Assembly: GCA_947164605.1 (NCBI GenBank)
Contig: CAMUXE010000018.1
Span: forward strand, 1 to 40,000
Source: an uncultured Lachnospiraceae bacterium
GTDB taxonomy: Bacteria; Bacillota; Clostridia; Lachnospirales; Lachnospiraceae
Direction of reading: 5' to 3'
Length of the DNA: 40,000 nt
Part shown: in pieces, positions 32,961 through 40,000 of the stretch
Numbering within the stretch: the first letter of the stretch is position 1
How the letters are laid out: each line of letters begins with the position of its first letter
The notes under the pieces: model-generated
Told to the model about the DNA's origin: nothing
Seen by the model: the letters and a program-made list of their open reading frames with translations, nothing else
Databases searched by the model: none
Translations under genes and position numbers: made by a program

Positions 32961-34208
32961 ATGGCAGATATTAAAAGAGAAATGCCAAAACTGAATAAAG
33001 ATAAATATCACGATTCATCTGTAATTAATCTCAGAACCAGGGAAGTGACCAATGTTCTTAGTAAGGAAGAGATTAGGGCCAGGGTGCAGAGGCACAAACG
33101 TATCGTTATAGCCAGAATTATCATAATTGGTATTTTGCTGATTATAGCGGGATTGGCTGTAAATTATTACCACAACAATAAGTCATATTCAGGATTTGAC
33201 GTGGTAGGATCTATGGCGAGGGACGATACAGCGACTGCTGAATACGACACCTATCTTGAGGGATACGTGAGATACAGTAATGATGGCCTTTCCTACTTCA
33301 ACAGAAGTGGAAAGGAAATTTGGAATAAGACCTACACGATGCAAAAACCAAGGGTCAAGGCCTGCGAAAAAATGCTGGTAGTGGCCGACATTAATGGCAG
33401 GAGCATTTATATCTTTGACGACAAAGGCAACAGCAATCTGGTTGAAACATCTATGAATATAAGTCAGGTGGATATCGCAAAACAGGGAGTTGTGGCGGTT
33501 GCACTTGAAGACAGCAATGCAAATTATATAAATCTTTACAATAAAGAGGGAGATATACTCTACAGTATTAAGACTTCTCTTACTGGCGACGGTTACCCAA
33601 TAGATATCGCCCTTTCAAGCGATGCTAAGAAGCTGGTTGCCTCATATGTACATGTACAGGGCAATACAATCAAGAGTGATACAGTCTTTTACAACTTTTC
33701 TGATGTCGGTGAAAATAAGACAGAGAGGGTTGTTGGAGGATTTGACAACAAGGAGCAGATAGTAGGCGATGTCTTCTTTATGGATGACGAGACAGTCGCC
33801 TGCGTCGGAGAGAGGGTCCTTAATATCTACAGAATAAAGGAATACCCTCAATTGCAGAAGAGTATAGAGATTAAGAATGATATAGACAGAGTCTTTTTTA
33901 ACAAGGATTATATAGGCATTGTTGAGAAAAATTCTGAATCTGCCGATAACTACAGGCTTGTAGCCTACAATAAAGCGGGTTCTATCACAGTAAACAAGAC
34001 CTTCAACACATATTATAATTCGATTCAGTTTGATGAGAATGGAATTGTTATGAGTACGGATCAAAATATTACCCTGCTCAACATGAGAGGAAAGCGACTG
34101 GCTGGTATAGATATGAATCTAGGCATTGAAAAGCTTTTGGCTACTGGGAGTCGCGGCAAATATATCTGCATCAATTCAAAGTATGTGCAGAGCATCAAGC
34201 TTAAGTAG
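32961..34208 (+). CDS. DUF5711-family membrane-anchored protein with beta-propeller-like exported domain
   Basis: The protein has 415 residues: a basic cytoplasmic N-terminus (1-47), one hydrophobic helix (about 48-68, VIARIIIIGILLIIAGLAV), then an extracytoplasmic domain of some 340 residues with repeated strand patterns. Examples are GLSYFNRSGKEIWNKTY, KMLVVADINGRSIYIFDDKG, QGVVAVALED and ETVACVGERVLNIYRI. These short repeats, each a sheet with an Asp/Gly turn, suggest a WD/PQQ-like propeller, as in the DUF5711 family. It is eight bases upstream of the CvpA gene, an adjacency I associate with this family in Lachnospiraceae. The function is unknown; it may sense or bind something at the cell surface. 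Confidence 0.78.
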   Translation: MADIKREMPKLNKDKYHDSSVINLRTREVTNVLSKEEIRARVQRHKRIVIARIIIIGILLIIAGLAVNYYHNNKSYSGFDVVGSMARDDTATAEYDTYLEGYVRYSNDGLSYFNRSGKEIWNKTYTMQKPRVKACEKMLVVADINGRSIYIFDDKGNSNLVETSMNISQVDIAKQGVVAVALEDSNANYINLYNKEGDILYSIKTSLTGDGYPIDIALSSDAKKLVASYVHVQGNTIKSDTVFYNFSDVGENKTERVVGGFDNKEQIVGDVFFMDDETVACVGERVLNIYRIKEYPQLQKSIEIKNDIDRVFFNKDYIGIVEKNSESADNYRLVAYNKAGSITVNKTFNTYYNSIQFDENGIVMSTDQNITLLNMRGKRLAGIDMNLGIEKLLATGSRGKYICINSKYVQSIKLK

Positions 34209-34216
34209 GAGGTTTT

Positions 34217-35011
34217 ATGCTTAACTGGATTACAATATTGACCCTTTTGGTTGTTGCATTTTTTGCCTTTTTGGGATATAAGAGAGGTATTGTTTCGGTG
34301 GCGGTTTCTGTCGCTGCAATTATTATCGCAATACTTGCAGGAACGGTAATTACTCCGTCGCTGACTAGTTATATAAAGAATAATACTAAGGTCTATGAGA
34401 ATATAGAAAAAAAGATCTATAAAACTGCCCTTGATAATGAGAAGTATAATTCAATTTATCAGGAGAATAAGGCGGATGAACTCGATGATTCCATTCAGGT
34501 GGATGTCGATGAAGTTGGCAAGTATGAGAGCCTGATTCAAAGCGGAATAATGAACATGAGCAGTGCACTAAATCTGCCTCATAAGGTTATGGACAAGGTT
34601 GACTATAGCAGCAAATTTGCCGAGTATAGGAAGATTACAGGTGATTCAAGCCTTAGCTTTAAGAAGCTTATGACAGCAATTTTAGCTGAGAAGATAGCTG
34701 CGATAGTTTTGGGAATCATAGTTTATATAGCGGTATTTGCCGCACTTTATATAATAATGAGGCTCTTTATAGGCTTTACAGGCGCTGTAACACAGATGCC
34801 TCTTTTAAAACAGATGAATGAGTTGACAGGTATGGCTTTGGGCCTCTTAGAGGGACTTGCCATAGTTTGGCTTTTTTATTCTATAATTTTTATATGTCAG
34901 ACATCTGCATGGGGACAGACAGCACTTGGCATGATTAATGCGAATCCTGTAACTAAGATGATATATGATGTCAACCCAGTCTTGCTTACTTGCTTTAGAA
35001 GCTATAAATAA
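34217..35011 (+). CDS. CvpA-family membrane protein
   Basis: The protein has 264 residues from ATG 34217, with AGGAGG upstream. The first two helices match CvpA (NWITILTLLVVAFFAFLGYKRGIVSVAVSVAAIIIAILAG, with the family's GYKRG turn). A polar stretch of about 110 residues follows, with Asp/Lys-rich KADELDDSIQVDVDEVG, then two more helices (IAAIVLGIIVYIAVFAALYIIM and LGLLEGLAIVWLFYSIIFI). CvpA proteins are linked to colicin V production in E. coli and to envelope stress in other bacteria; the clostridial role is unclear. It ends the three-gene group with the coiled-coil and DUF5711 proteins. Confidence 0.85.
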   Translation: MLNWITILTLLVVAFFAFLGYKRGIVSVAVSVAAIIIAILAGTVITPSLTSYIKNNTKVYENIEKKIYKTALDNEKYNSIYQENKADELDDSIQVDVDEVGKYESLIQSGIMNMSSALNLPHKVMDKVDYSSKFAEYRKITGDSSLSFKKLMTAILAEKIAAIVLGIIVYIAVFAALYIIMRLFIGFTGAVTQMPLLKQMNELTGMALGLLEGLAIVWLFYSIIFICQTSAWGQTALGMINANPVTKMIYDVNPVLLTCFRSYK

Positions 35012-35093
35012 GTAAAACTGAGAAGTTAAAACTGAGAAGTAAAGCAAAAAATTTAAAGTAAAGAATTTAAAGCTTAAGAAGTTAAAACTGAGA
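35012..35093. repeat. Interspersed 13-bp repeat after cvpA
   Basis: GTTAAAACTGAGA occurs at 35025-35037 and 35081-35093, and a one-base-shorter copy at 35012-35023. The sequence between is A-rich with ATTTAAAG repeated twice. No gene or clear hairpin is seen. Confidence 0.65.
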
Positions 35094-35111
35094 CTGCTGT
35101 TTGCAAATTGA

Positions 35112-35139
35112 TTGATAAATCTAGATGCAGGTCTAAAAT
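35112..35139 (+). promoter_or_regulatory. Candidate sigma-A promoter of the polyamine operon
   Basis: TTGATA (35112-35117), a 16-base spacer and TAAAAT (35134-35139), five of six matches in each. The start of transcription would lie near 35146, about 35 bases before the preferred GTG start at 35180. Confidence 0.5.
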
Positions 35140-35179
35140 ATGAATAACATGAAATAATTTTGAGATGAGGGTATGTGAA

Positions 35180-36652
35180 GTGAGCGAGATTAGAAAATTG
35201 ACTCAAAATGATACACCTATCAGTGCTGCGCTTAAAAAGCAAATGATTGACAGATTAGCACATTTCGATGTGCCTGGTCATAAGGGTGGCAGAGGTAATA
35301 GAGAGTTAAAGGAGTTCTTGGGGGGAGATTGTATCAAGCTTGATATGAACTCTATGAAGCCTTTGGATAATTTATGCCATCCGGTTTCGGTTATCAAAGA
35401 AGCGCAGGAATTAGCTGCGGAAGCCTTTGGAGCTGATGAGGCTTTCTTTATTGTTAATGGTACTACGGCAGCAGTTCAGACTATGATTATGGCTACTACT
35501 GTTGCTGGAGATAAGATTATATTACCTAGAAATGTGCACAGAAGCGCTATCAACGCTTTGGTTGTCAATGGAGCACTCCCTGTCTATGTAAATCCAGGCC
35601 TAAATAAGAAGCTGGGAATTCCTCTGGGAATGTCTGTTGCTGACTTTGAACAGGCTGTAAAGGAAAATCCTGACGCAAAGGCTGTTTTGGTCAACAATCC
35701 AACTTATTACGGAATATGTTCGGATTTAAGGGAAATCGTAAGAATTGCCCACGAGAACAATATGCTTGTCCTTGTTGATGAGGCTCATGGAACTCACTTC
35801 TACTTTAACGATAAGTGCCCAGTTTCGGCCATGGAAGCAGGAGCTGACATGGCAGCTGTCAGCATGCACAAGACTGGTGGCTCGCTTACACAGAGCTCTA
35901 TTCTTCTCACCAAAAACACGGTAAATGCTGATTATATAAGACAGATTATCAATTTGACACAGACAACATCTGGCTCATACCTGCTCTTGTCATCTCTTGA
36001 CATTGCTAGAAAGAACATGAGCATCAATGGCGAGCACTATGTCGACAAGATGATTGAATATGCAGATTACGCTAGGGACGAAATCAATAAATTAGGCGGC
36101 TACTATGCATTTGCCGATGAGATTATCGATGAGTCTGGCGCAATGTATGCCTTCGATAGAACCAAATTGTCAGTTCACACAAGAGATATAGGGCTTGCTG
36201 GTATTGAGGTTTATGACCTTTTAAGGGATGATTATGGTATTCAGATTGAGTTTGGTGATATCGGAAATATTCTCGCCATCATATCAGGTGGTGACAGGAT
36301 GCTTGAAATTGAGAGACTTATATCGGCACTTTCTGAGATTAAGCGTCTTCACGAGTGCGAGACTAAGGGCATGTTTGACCACGAGTATATTAAACCTATG
36401 GTTGTTATGGGACCTCAGAAGGCCTTCTTTAGCAAGAAGGTGTCAGTGCCAATCGAGAAGAGCTCAGGTATGATCTGCGGAGAGTTCCTTATGTGCTATC
36501 CACCAGGAATTCCTACTCTTGCCCCAGGTGAGATGATAACTGATGAAATTATCAACTACATAAGTTACGCCAAGGAAAAGGGCTGTTTGATCACAGGTAC
36601 TGAGGATATGAAGATTGAAAATATCAATGTTGTTGATACAAAGGGGATTTAA
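35180..36652 (+). CDS. speA: PLP-dependent basic amino acid decarboxylase (Orn/Lys/Arg decarboxylase family)
   Basis: This is the first step of the polyamine operon: it decarboxylates arginine, ornithine or lysine to the diamine precursor. It has about 490 residues of the short, Bacillus SpeA-like form lacking the N-terminal receiver-like wing of the E. coli enzymes. Motifs: FDVPGHKGG at the start, FFIVNGTTAAVQTMI, RNVHRSAINALVV, NNPTYYGI, LVDEAHGTHFYF and the PLP lysine in SMHKTGGSLTQSS. MCYPPGIPTLAPGE near the end is typical. An ATG at 35165 lacks a ribosome site, while GTG 35180 has GAGGG seven bases ahead, so the latter is preferred. The name speA follows the operon type; the exact substrate is not provable from sequence. 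Confidence 0.88.
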   Translation: MSEIRKLTQNDTPISAALKKQMIDRLAHFDVPGHKGGRGNRELKEFLGGDCIKLDMNSMKPLDNLCHPVSVIKEAQELAAEAFGADEAFFIVNGTTAAVQTMIMATTVAGDKIILPRNVHRSAINALVVNGALPVYVNPGLNKKLGIPLGMSVADFEQAVKENPDAKAVLVNNPTYYGICSDLREIVRIAHENNMLVLVDEAHGTHFYFNDKCPVSAMEAGADMAAVSMHKTGGSLTQSSILLTKNTVNADYIRQIINLTQTTSGSYLLLSSLDIARKNMSINGEHYVDKMIEYADYARDEINKLGGYYAFADEIIDESGAMYAFDRTKLSVHTRDIGLAGIEVYDLLRDDYGIQIEFGDIGNILAIISGGDRMLEIERLISALSEIKRLHECETKGMFDHEYIKPMVVMGPQKAFFSKKVSVPIEKSSGMICGEFLMCYPPGIPTLAPGEMITDEIINYISYAKEKGCLITGTEDMKIENINVVDTKGI

Positions 36653-36657
36653 GATAG

Positions 36658-37524
36658 ATGAGTCAGAATATGGAATTGTGGTACACAGATCAACATACTC
36701 AGAATGTGCACCTCACAATGAAAGTTAAGAACCAGATTGCGTCTCTGAAGTCTGAGTTTCAGAGAATTGATATCCTTGATACTATTGAGTTTGGCAAGGT
36801 TTTAGTCCTTGACGGTGAGCTTTTTATCACAGAGAAGGATGAATTTATCTATCATGAGATGATTACTCATGTGCCAATGGCTGTGCATCCTCACGTGGAA
36901 AATGTTTTGGTTGTCGGTTCAGGAGATGGCGGTACTGTCAGAGAATTGACCAAGTACGACACAATCAAGAACATAGACATGGTCGATATAGACCGCGAAG
37001 TAACAAATATGTGTTTGGAGTACTTCAAAGAGACTTCGTGCAAGCTTGATGACCCTAGAGTACATATGTACTTTGAGGAAGGCCTTAGATTTGTCAGAAT
37101 GAAGAAGGATGAGTACGATTTGATCATAGTTGACAGTTCTGATCCATACGGCCCGGCTGAAGGCCTCTTCACTAGAGAGTTCTACGGCACATGCTTTAAA
37201 GCCCTGCATGAGGATGGAATTCTTATCAATCAGCATGAGAGTCCATACTACAGTGAGCACTCAAGAAGCGTACAGAAAGCCCACAGAAATATTCACAAGG
37301 TATTTCCACTGAGCACAGTATATCAGTGCCATATACCTTCATATCCTTCTGGACACTGGCTTTTTGGTTTTGCTTCAAAGAAGTATGATCCAATAAAGGA
37401 TTTGAGAGCTGATGATTGGAATAATCTCAACTTGAAAACCCGTTATTATAATACTGATCTCCATATGGGGAGTTTTTACCTGCCAACTTATGTTAAGGAT
37501 TTACTTGGCATGGATGATGCTTAA
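36658..37524 (+). CDS. speE: Spermidine synthase (aminopropyltransferase)
   Basis: The enzyme transfers an aminopropyl group from decarboxylated AdoMet to putrescine or a related amine. Length is 288 residues. The N-terminal beta domain includes VLVLDGELFITEKDEFIYHEM; the methyltransferase-fold core has VLVVGSGDGGTVREL, DMVDIDREV and the substrate loop IIVDSSDPYGPAEGLF. The active-site Asp residues of the family are in place. It starts five bases after the decarboxylase stop, so it is co-transcribed. No AdoMet decarboxylase (speD) gene is in the window, so the aminopropyl donor must come from elsewhere if this is a classical enzyme. Confidence 0.92.
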   Translation: MSQNMELWYTDQHTQNVHLTMKVKNQIASLKSEFQRIDILDTIEFGKVLVLDGELFITEKDEFIYHEMITHVPMAVHPHVENVLVVGSGDGGTVRELTKYDTIKNIDMVDIDREVTNMCLEYFKETSCKLDDPRVHMYFEEGLRFVRMKKDEYDLIIVDSSDPYGPAEGLFTREFYGTCFKALHEDGILINQHESPYYSEHSRSVQKAHRNIHKVFPLSTVYQCHIPSYPSGHWLFGFASKKYDPIKDLRADDWNNLNLKTRYYNTDLHMGSFYLPTYVKDLLGMDDA

Positions 37525-37592
37525 AGCTTAGCTGGAATAAGGCTAAATCACTTAAGCTAAAATTTACTAATATATAAAGGAGCGTTTTACAA

Positions 37593-38810
37593 ATGGGAAA
37601 AGCTTTAATTATAGGCGCTGGCGGTGTTGCCAGAGTTGCAATTCACAAGTGTTGCCAGAATCCAGATGTTTTTGAGGAGATTTGCATTGCCAGCAGAACT
37701 AAGGCAAAGTGCGATGAAATCAAGGCTATATGTGAGGAAAAGTATGGCACAGGTCAGGGAAAGACTAAAATTTACACAGAGCATGTTGATGCAGATCATG
37801 TAGATGAGCTTGTTGCACTTATCAATAAGTATAAGCCAGACATAGTTATGAATATTGCCCTTCCTTACCAGGATCTCACAATTATGGATGCCTGCTTAGA
37901 GACAAAGACACACTATATGGATACAGCAAACTATGAACCACCAGAAACAGCACACTTTGAGTATTCATGGCAGTGGGCCTACAAGGAAAAGTTTGAGAAG
38001 GCTGGTATTTGTGCTCTTCTTGGATCGGGCTTTGACCCAGGTGTTACAGGCGTATTCTCAGCTTATGCTATGAAGCATTATTTTGATGAGATTGAATATA
38101 TCGATATTCTTGATTGCAATGGCGGTGACCACGGCTATCCTTTCGCTACAAATTTCAACCCTGAAATCAACATTCGTGAAGTGTCTGCAAATGGCAGTTA
38201 TTGGGAAGATGGACATTGGGTAGAGACTAAGCCAATGGAAATCAAGAGAGAGTACAATTTTGACGGTGTTGGCATGAAGGATATGTACCTTCTTCACCAT
38301 GAGGAGCTTGAGTCTCTTGGAATTAATATCAAGGGTATCAAGAGAATTAGATTTTTCATGACATTTGGCCAGAGCTATCTCACTCACTTAAAGTGTCTTG
38401 AGAACGTTGGAATGACAAGCATTGAGCCTATCGAATTTGAGGGCAAGCAGATTATTCCTCTTCAGTTCTTAAAGGCGGTTCTTCCAGATCCAGCCTCACT
38501 TGGCCCAAGAACAAAGGGAAAGACTAACATTGGCTGCATCTTCCAGGGCAAGAAGGATGGCAAGGACGTAAAATACTATGTTTACAACATGTGTGACCAC
38601 GAGGAAAGCTACAAGGAAGTTGGATCACAGGCTGTATCATATACAACAGGTGTACCTGCTATGATAGGCGCGATGATGATTCTGAAGGGCCTCTGGAATC
38701 AGCCAGGTGTCCACAATATTGAGGAGTTTGACCCAGATCCATTCATGGATGAGCTCAACAAGAACGGTCTTCCTTGGGTTGAGGACTTTAATCCTGTTCT
38801 TGTGGACTGA
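37593..38810 (+). CDS. Carboxynorspermidine/carboxyspermidine dehydrogenase (saccharopine dehydrogenase-like)
   Basis: The protein has 405 residues with an N-terminal Rossmann fold, KALIIGAGGVARVAIHKCC. It also has VMNIALPYQDLTIMDACL, THYMDTANYEPPETAHFEYSW and GSGFDPGVTGVFSAYA, and ends with PAMIGAMMILKGLW. These match the CASDH enzymes, which reductively condense a diamine (putrescine or diaminopropane) with aspartate semialdehyde. The downstream decarboxylase then yields spermidine or norspermidine. The gene order decarboxylase-speE-CASDH-CASDC fits the known alternative polyamine pathway of many clostridia. It starts at ATG 37593, with AAGGAGC upstream, after a 68-bp gap. With putrescine the product would be carboxyspermidine; the amine is not fixed by sequence. 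Confidence 0.92.
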   Translation: MGKALIIGAGGVARVAIHKCCQNPDVFEEICIASRTKAKCDEIKAICEEKYGTGQGKTKIYTEHVDADHVDELVALINKYKPDIVMNIALPYQDLTIMDACLETKTHYMDTANYEPPETAHFEYSWQWAYKEKFEKAGICALLGSGFDPGVTGVFSAYAMKHYFDEIEYIDILDCNGGDHGYPFATNFNPEINIREVSANGSYWEDGHWVETKPMEIKREYNFDGVGMKDMYLLHHEELESLGINIKGIKRIRFFMTFGQSYLTHLKCLENVGMTSIEPIEFEGKQIIPLQFLKAVLPDPASLGPRTKGKTNIGCIFQGKKDGKDVKYYVYNMCDHEESYKEVGSQAVSYTTGVPAMIGAMMILKGLWNQPGVHNIEEFDPDPFMDELNKNGLPWVEDFNPVLVD

Positions 38811-38964
38811 TTATTGAATCAGAATTGAATCATAATTAAATAATAATCGAATATGAATTGAATAATAATTGAATCATAATTAAATAATAATCGAATATGA
38901 ATTGAATAATAATTGAATATGAATTGAATAATTATTGAATATGAATTGAATAATTATCAATAAC
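38811..38964. repeat. Array of fourteen 11-bp AT-rich units between the CASDH and CASDC genes
   Basis: Starting with the base after the CASDH stop codon, the sequence reads as 14 consecutive 11-base units. The main form is GAATTGAATAA alternating with TAATTGAATAT and variants (TAATTAAATAA, TAATCGAATAT, TTATTGAATAT). Higher-order copies are visible: units 38833-38876 and 38877-38920 are nearly the same 44 bases, and 22-base pairs repeat at 38899, 38921 and 38943. The period of 11 is not a multiple of three, so it is not coding, but it is close to one DNA helical turn, so the AT-rich parts would face the same side. It is flanked by a terminator-like hairpin. Confidence 0.92.
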
Positions 38965-39000
38965 AATTTAAGATGATTCTTTAAAATTATAGCTAGAAAG

Positions 39001-39038
39001 AAATCCGGCTCCTGCTTGGGGCTGGATTTACTTTTATT
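39001..39038 (+). terminator. Hairpin before nspC, terminator or attenuator
   Basis: AAATCCGGCTCC (39001-39012) pairs with GGGGCTGGATTT (39018-39029) over TGCTT with two wobble pairs, followed by ACTTTTATT. It lies inside an operon, 22 bases before the nspC ATG, so it may reduce rather than stop expression of the last gene. Confidence 0.65.
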
Positions 39039-39050
39039 AAGGAGTTTTGA

Positions 39051-40000
39051 ATGAAAGAAGTTAATGGCATAAATCTTGAGAATATACATACACCAGCTTA
39101 TCTGCTCGATGAAAGGCTTTTGGTCAAGAATTTGGACTTGCTTAAGAGAGTTGAGGATGAGACTGGTGCAAAGATTCTGCTGGCACAAAAGGGATTTTCC
39201 ATGTTTCATGTATATCCTATTATTTCTAAGTATCTTGCTGGAACTACAGCTAGTTCCTTCTATGAGGCTAAGCTTGGCGCTGAGGAATTTGGCGGCGAGA
39301 CTCATATATTTGAGCCGGCATACAGCGATGAAGATATAGACCAGATTTTAGAAGTGGCAGATTCTATCGTATTTAACTCGATTGCTCAGCTCGGCAAATA
39401 TAAAGAAAAAGCCCTGGCGGCTGGCTGTGAGGTAGGCCTTAGGGTTAATCCAGAGTATGCGGAAGTTGAGAAGGATCTCTATAATCCATGCATTCCTGGC
39501 TCTAGGTTTGGAGTTACAAGGGCGGTTCTTGATGCAGGTCTTGCGGCTAATCCTGATCTACTTGATGGAGTCTCTGGCATTCACTTTCACTGCATGTGCG
39601 AGCAAAATTCAGATACTCTTGACCATGTGCTGGATCATGTGGAAGAAAAATTTGCCGAATATTTTAGTATGGACTCTATAAAGTGGATAAACTTTGGAGG
39701 TGGCCATCACATAACCAGACCGGACTACGACATAGAATTGCTTGAAAAATGTATTAAAAGAATGGCTGACAAGTATCATGCACAGATTTATCTTGAACCA
39801 GGGGAAGCTGTAGGCCTAAATACTGGATTTATGATTACAAAGATTACGGATATTAGGGAGCCTGTTGAAGTTGGAGATGGCCTTATTGTGAGACCAGCTA
39901 TTTTAGATGCATCTGCAGCCTGTCATATGCCAGATGTATTGGAAGTGCCTTACAAACCTGAAATTATAGGCGCAAAGGAGCCGGGTCAGGCTGCTTACAC
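39051..40000 (+). CDS. nspC: Carboxynorspermidine/carboxyspermidine decarboxylase (3' end outside window)
   Basis: A PLP enzyme of the alanine racemase-like fold removes the carboxyl group from carboxy(nor)spermidine, the last step after CASDH. The start is ATG 39051 with AAGGAG nine bases upstream; about 316 codons are visible before the edge. Family motifs: HTPAYLLDERLL at the start; LLAQKGFSMFHVYP, with the PLP-binding Lys; GTTASSFYEAKLG; GLRVNPEY; SRFGVT; GIHFHCMCEQ; WINFGGGHHI; and YLEPGEAVG. All are typical of CANSDC/CASDC. The frame is open at 40000 with no stop, so only the C-terminal part is missing. Genes for agmatine-to-putrescine conversion often follow in such operons. Confidence 0.93.
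   Translation, partial: MKEVNGINLENIHTPAYLLDERLLVKNLDLLKRVEDETGAKILLAQKGFSMFHVYPIISKYLAGTTASSFYEAKLGAEEFGGETHIFEPAYSDEDIDQILEVADSIVFNSIAQLGKYKEKALAAGCEVGLRVNPEYAEVEKDLYNPCIPGSRFGVTRAVLDAGLAANPDLLDGVSGIHFHCMCEQNSDTLDHVLDHVEEKFAEYFSMDSIKWINFGGGHHITRPDYDIELLEKCIKRMADKYHAQIYLEPGEAVGLNTGFMITKITDIREPVEVGDGLIVRPAILDASAACHMPDVLEVPYKPEIIGAKEPGQAAY

Noticed and set aside
33642-34064. 140-residue minus-strand frame inside the DUF5711 gene
   Set aside because: It is antisense to a clear gene, with no start signal or family resemblance.
38811-38964. Array considered as CRISPR
   Set aside because: Units are 11 bp without spacers and drift in sequence; no cas genes are in the window.
38880-39305. Minus-strand 141-residue frame over the 11-bp array and nspC start
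   Set aside because: Its end is low-complexity sequence encoded by the array and the rest is antisense to nspC.

Overview
The window looks like chromosome of an AT-rich, Gram-positive anaerobe of the class Clostridia, most likely family Lachnospiraceae. I base this on strong AGGAGG-type ribosome sites, a monoderm Tad pilus locus with DUF5702- and DUF6382-type proteins, pyruvate phosphate dikinase, a DUF5711/CvpA pair, and a carboxyspermidine-type polyamine operon. This is inference from protein families; no database search was run.

Region by region: (1) 1-3145 is accessory. It holds the C-terminal end of a polymorphic toxin with a GH-E (HNH/Endo VII-like) nuclease domain, an overlapping ankyrin-repeat protein that is probably its immunity partner, and a hairpin-rich segment followed by a rolling-circle Rep gene cut off against the tail of a short-chain dehydrogenase. 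(2) 3167-9876 is mostly housekeeping: a small membrane protein, citrate synthase and aroA, a two-gene G3E GTPase module (a His-rich COG0523 protein plus a fusion of a G3E-like domain to a YcgQ/DUF1980-type domain), and nudC. (3) 9945-12227 holds a nested inverted repeat, a membrane-anchored GH25 lysozyme on the minus strand, and an aquaporin with a duplicated acidic tail. (4) 12476-23219 is one co-directional Tad/Flp pilus locus: prepilin peptidase, TadZ, TadA, TadB, TadC, a 59-residue Flp pilin, a DUF5702 protein, two TadE-like pseudopilins (one with paired Cys/His motifs), a second A24-like peptidase and a DUF6382 protein. (5) 23338-31816 holds ppdK with an unusual basic tail, a decayed SBP-GGDEF gene, a flavodoxin-SCP2 fusion, a HIT hydrolase and an aconitase-family hydratase. 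(6) 31858-35011 is a coiled-coil membrane protein, a DUF5711 protein and a CvpA protein in tandem. (7) 35180-40000 is a polyamine operon: a PLP basic amino acid decarboxylase, spermidine synthase, carboxy(nor)spermidine dehydrogenase and carboxy(nor)spermidine decarboxylase, the last running off the window.

How the genes fit together: citrate synthase and the aconitase-like hydratase could supply the first steps to 2-oxoglutarate. The tad genes should build, process and anchor a surface pilus. The polyamine genes contain two routes to spermidine-like triamines, with no AdoMet decarboxylase visible for the SpeE branch.

The most unusual features are a 154-bp array of fourteen 11-bp AT-rich units between the last two polyamine genes, followed by a terminator-like hairpin; the G3E/DUF1980 fusion beside a His-rich G3E GTPase; a TadE-like pseudopilin with two Cys/His motifs; a TadC with a large extracytoplasmic insert; and several unrelated short tandem arrays at gene starts.
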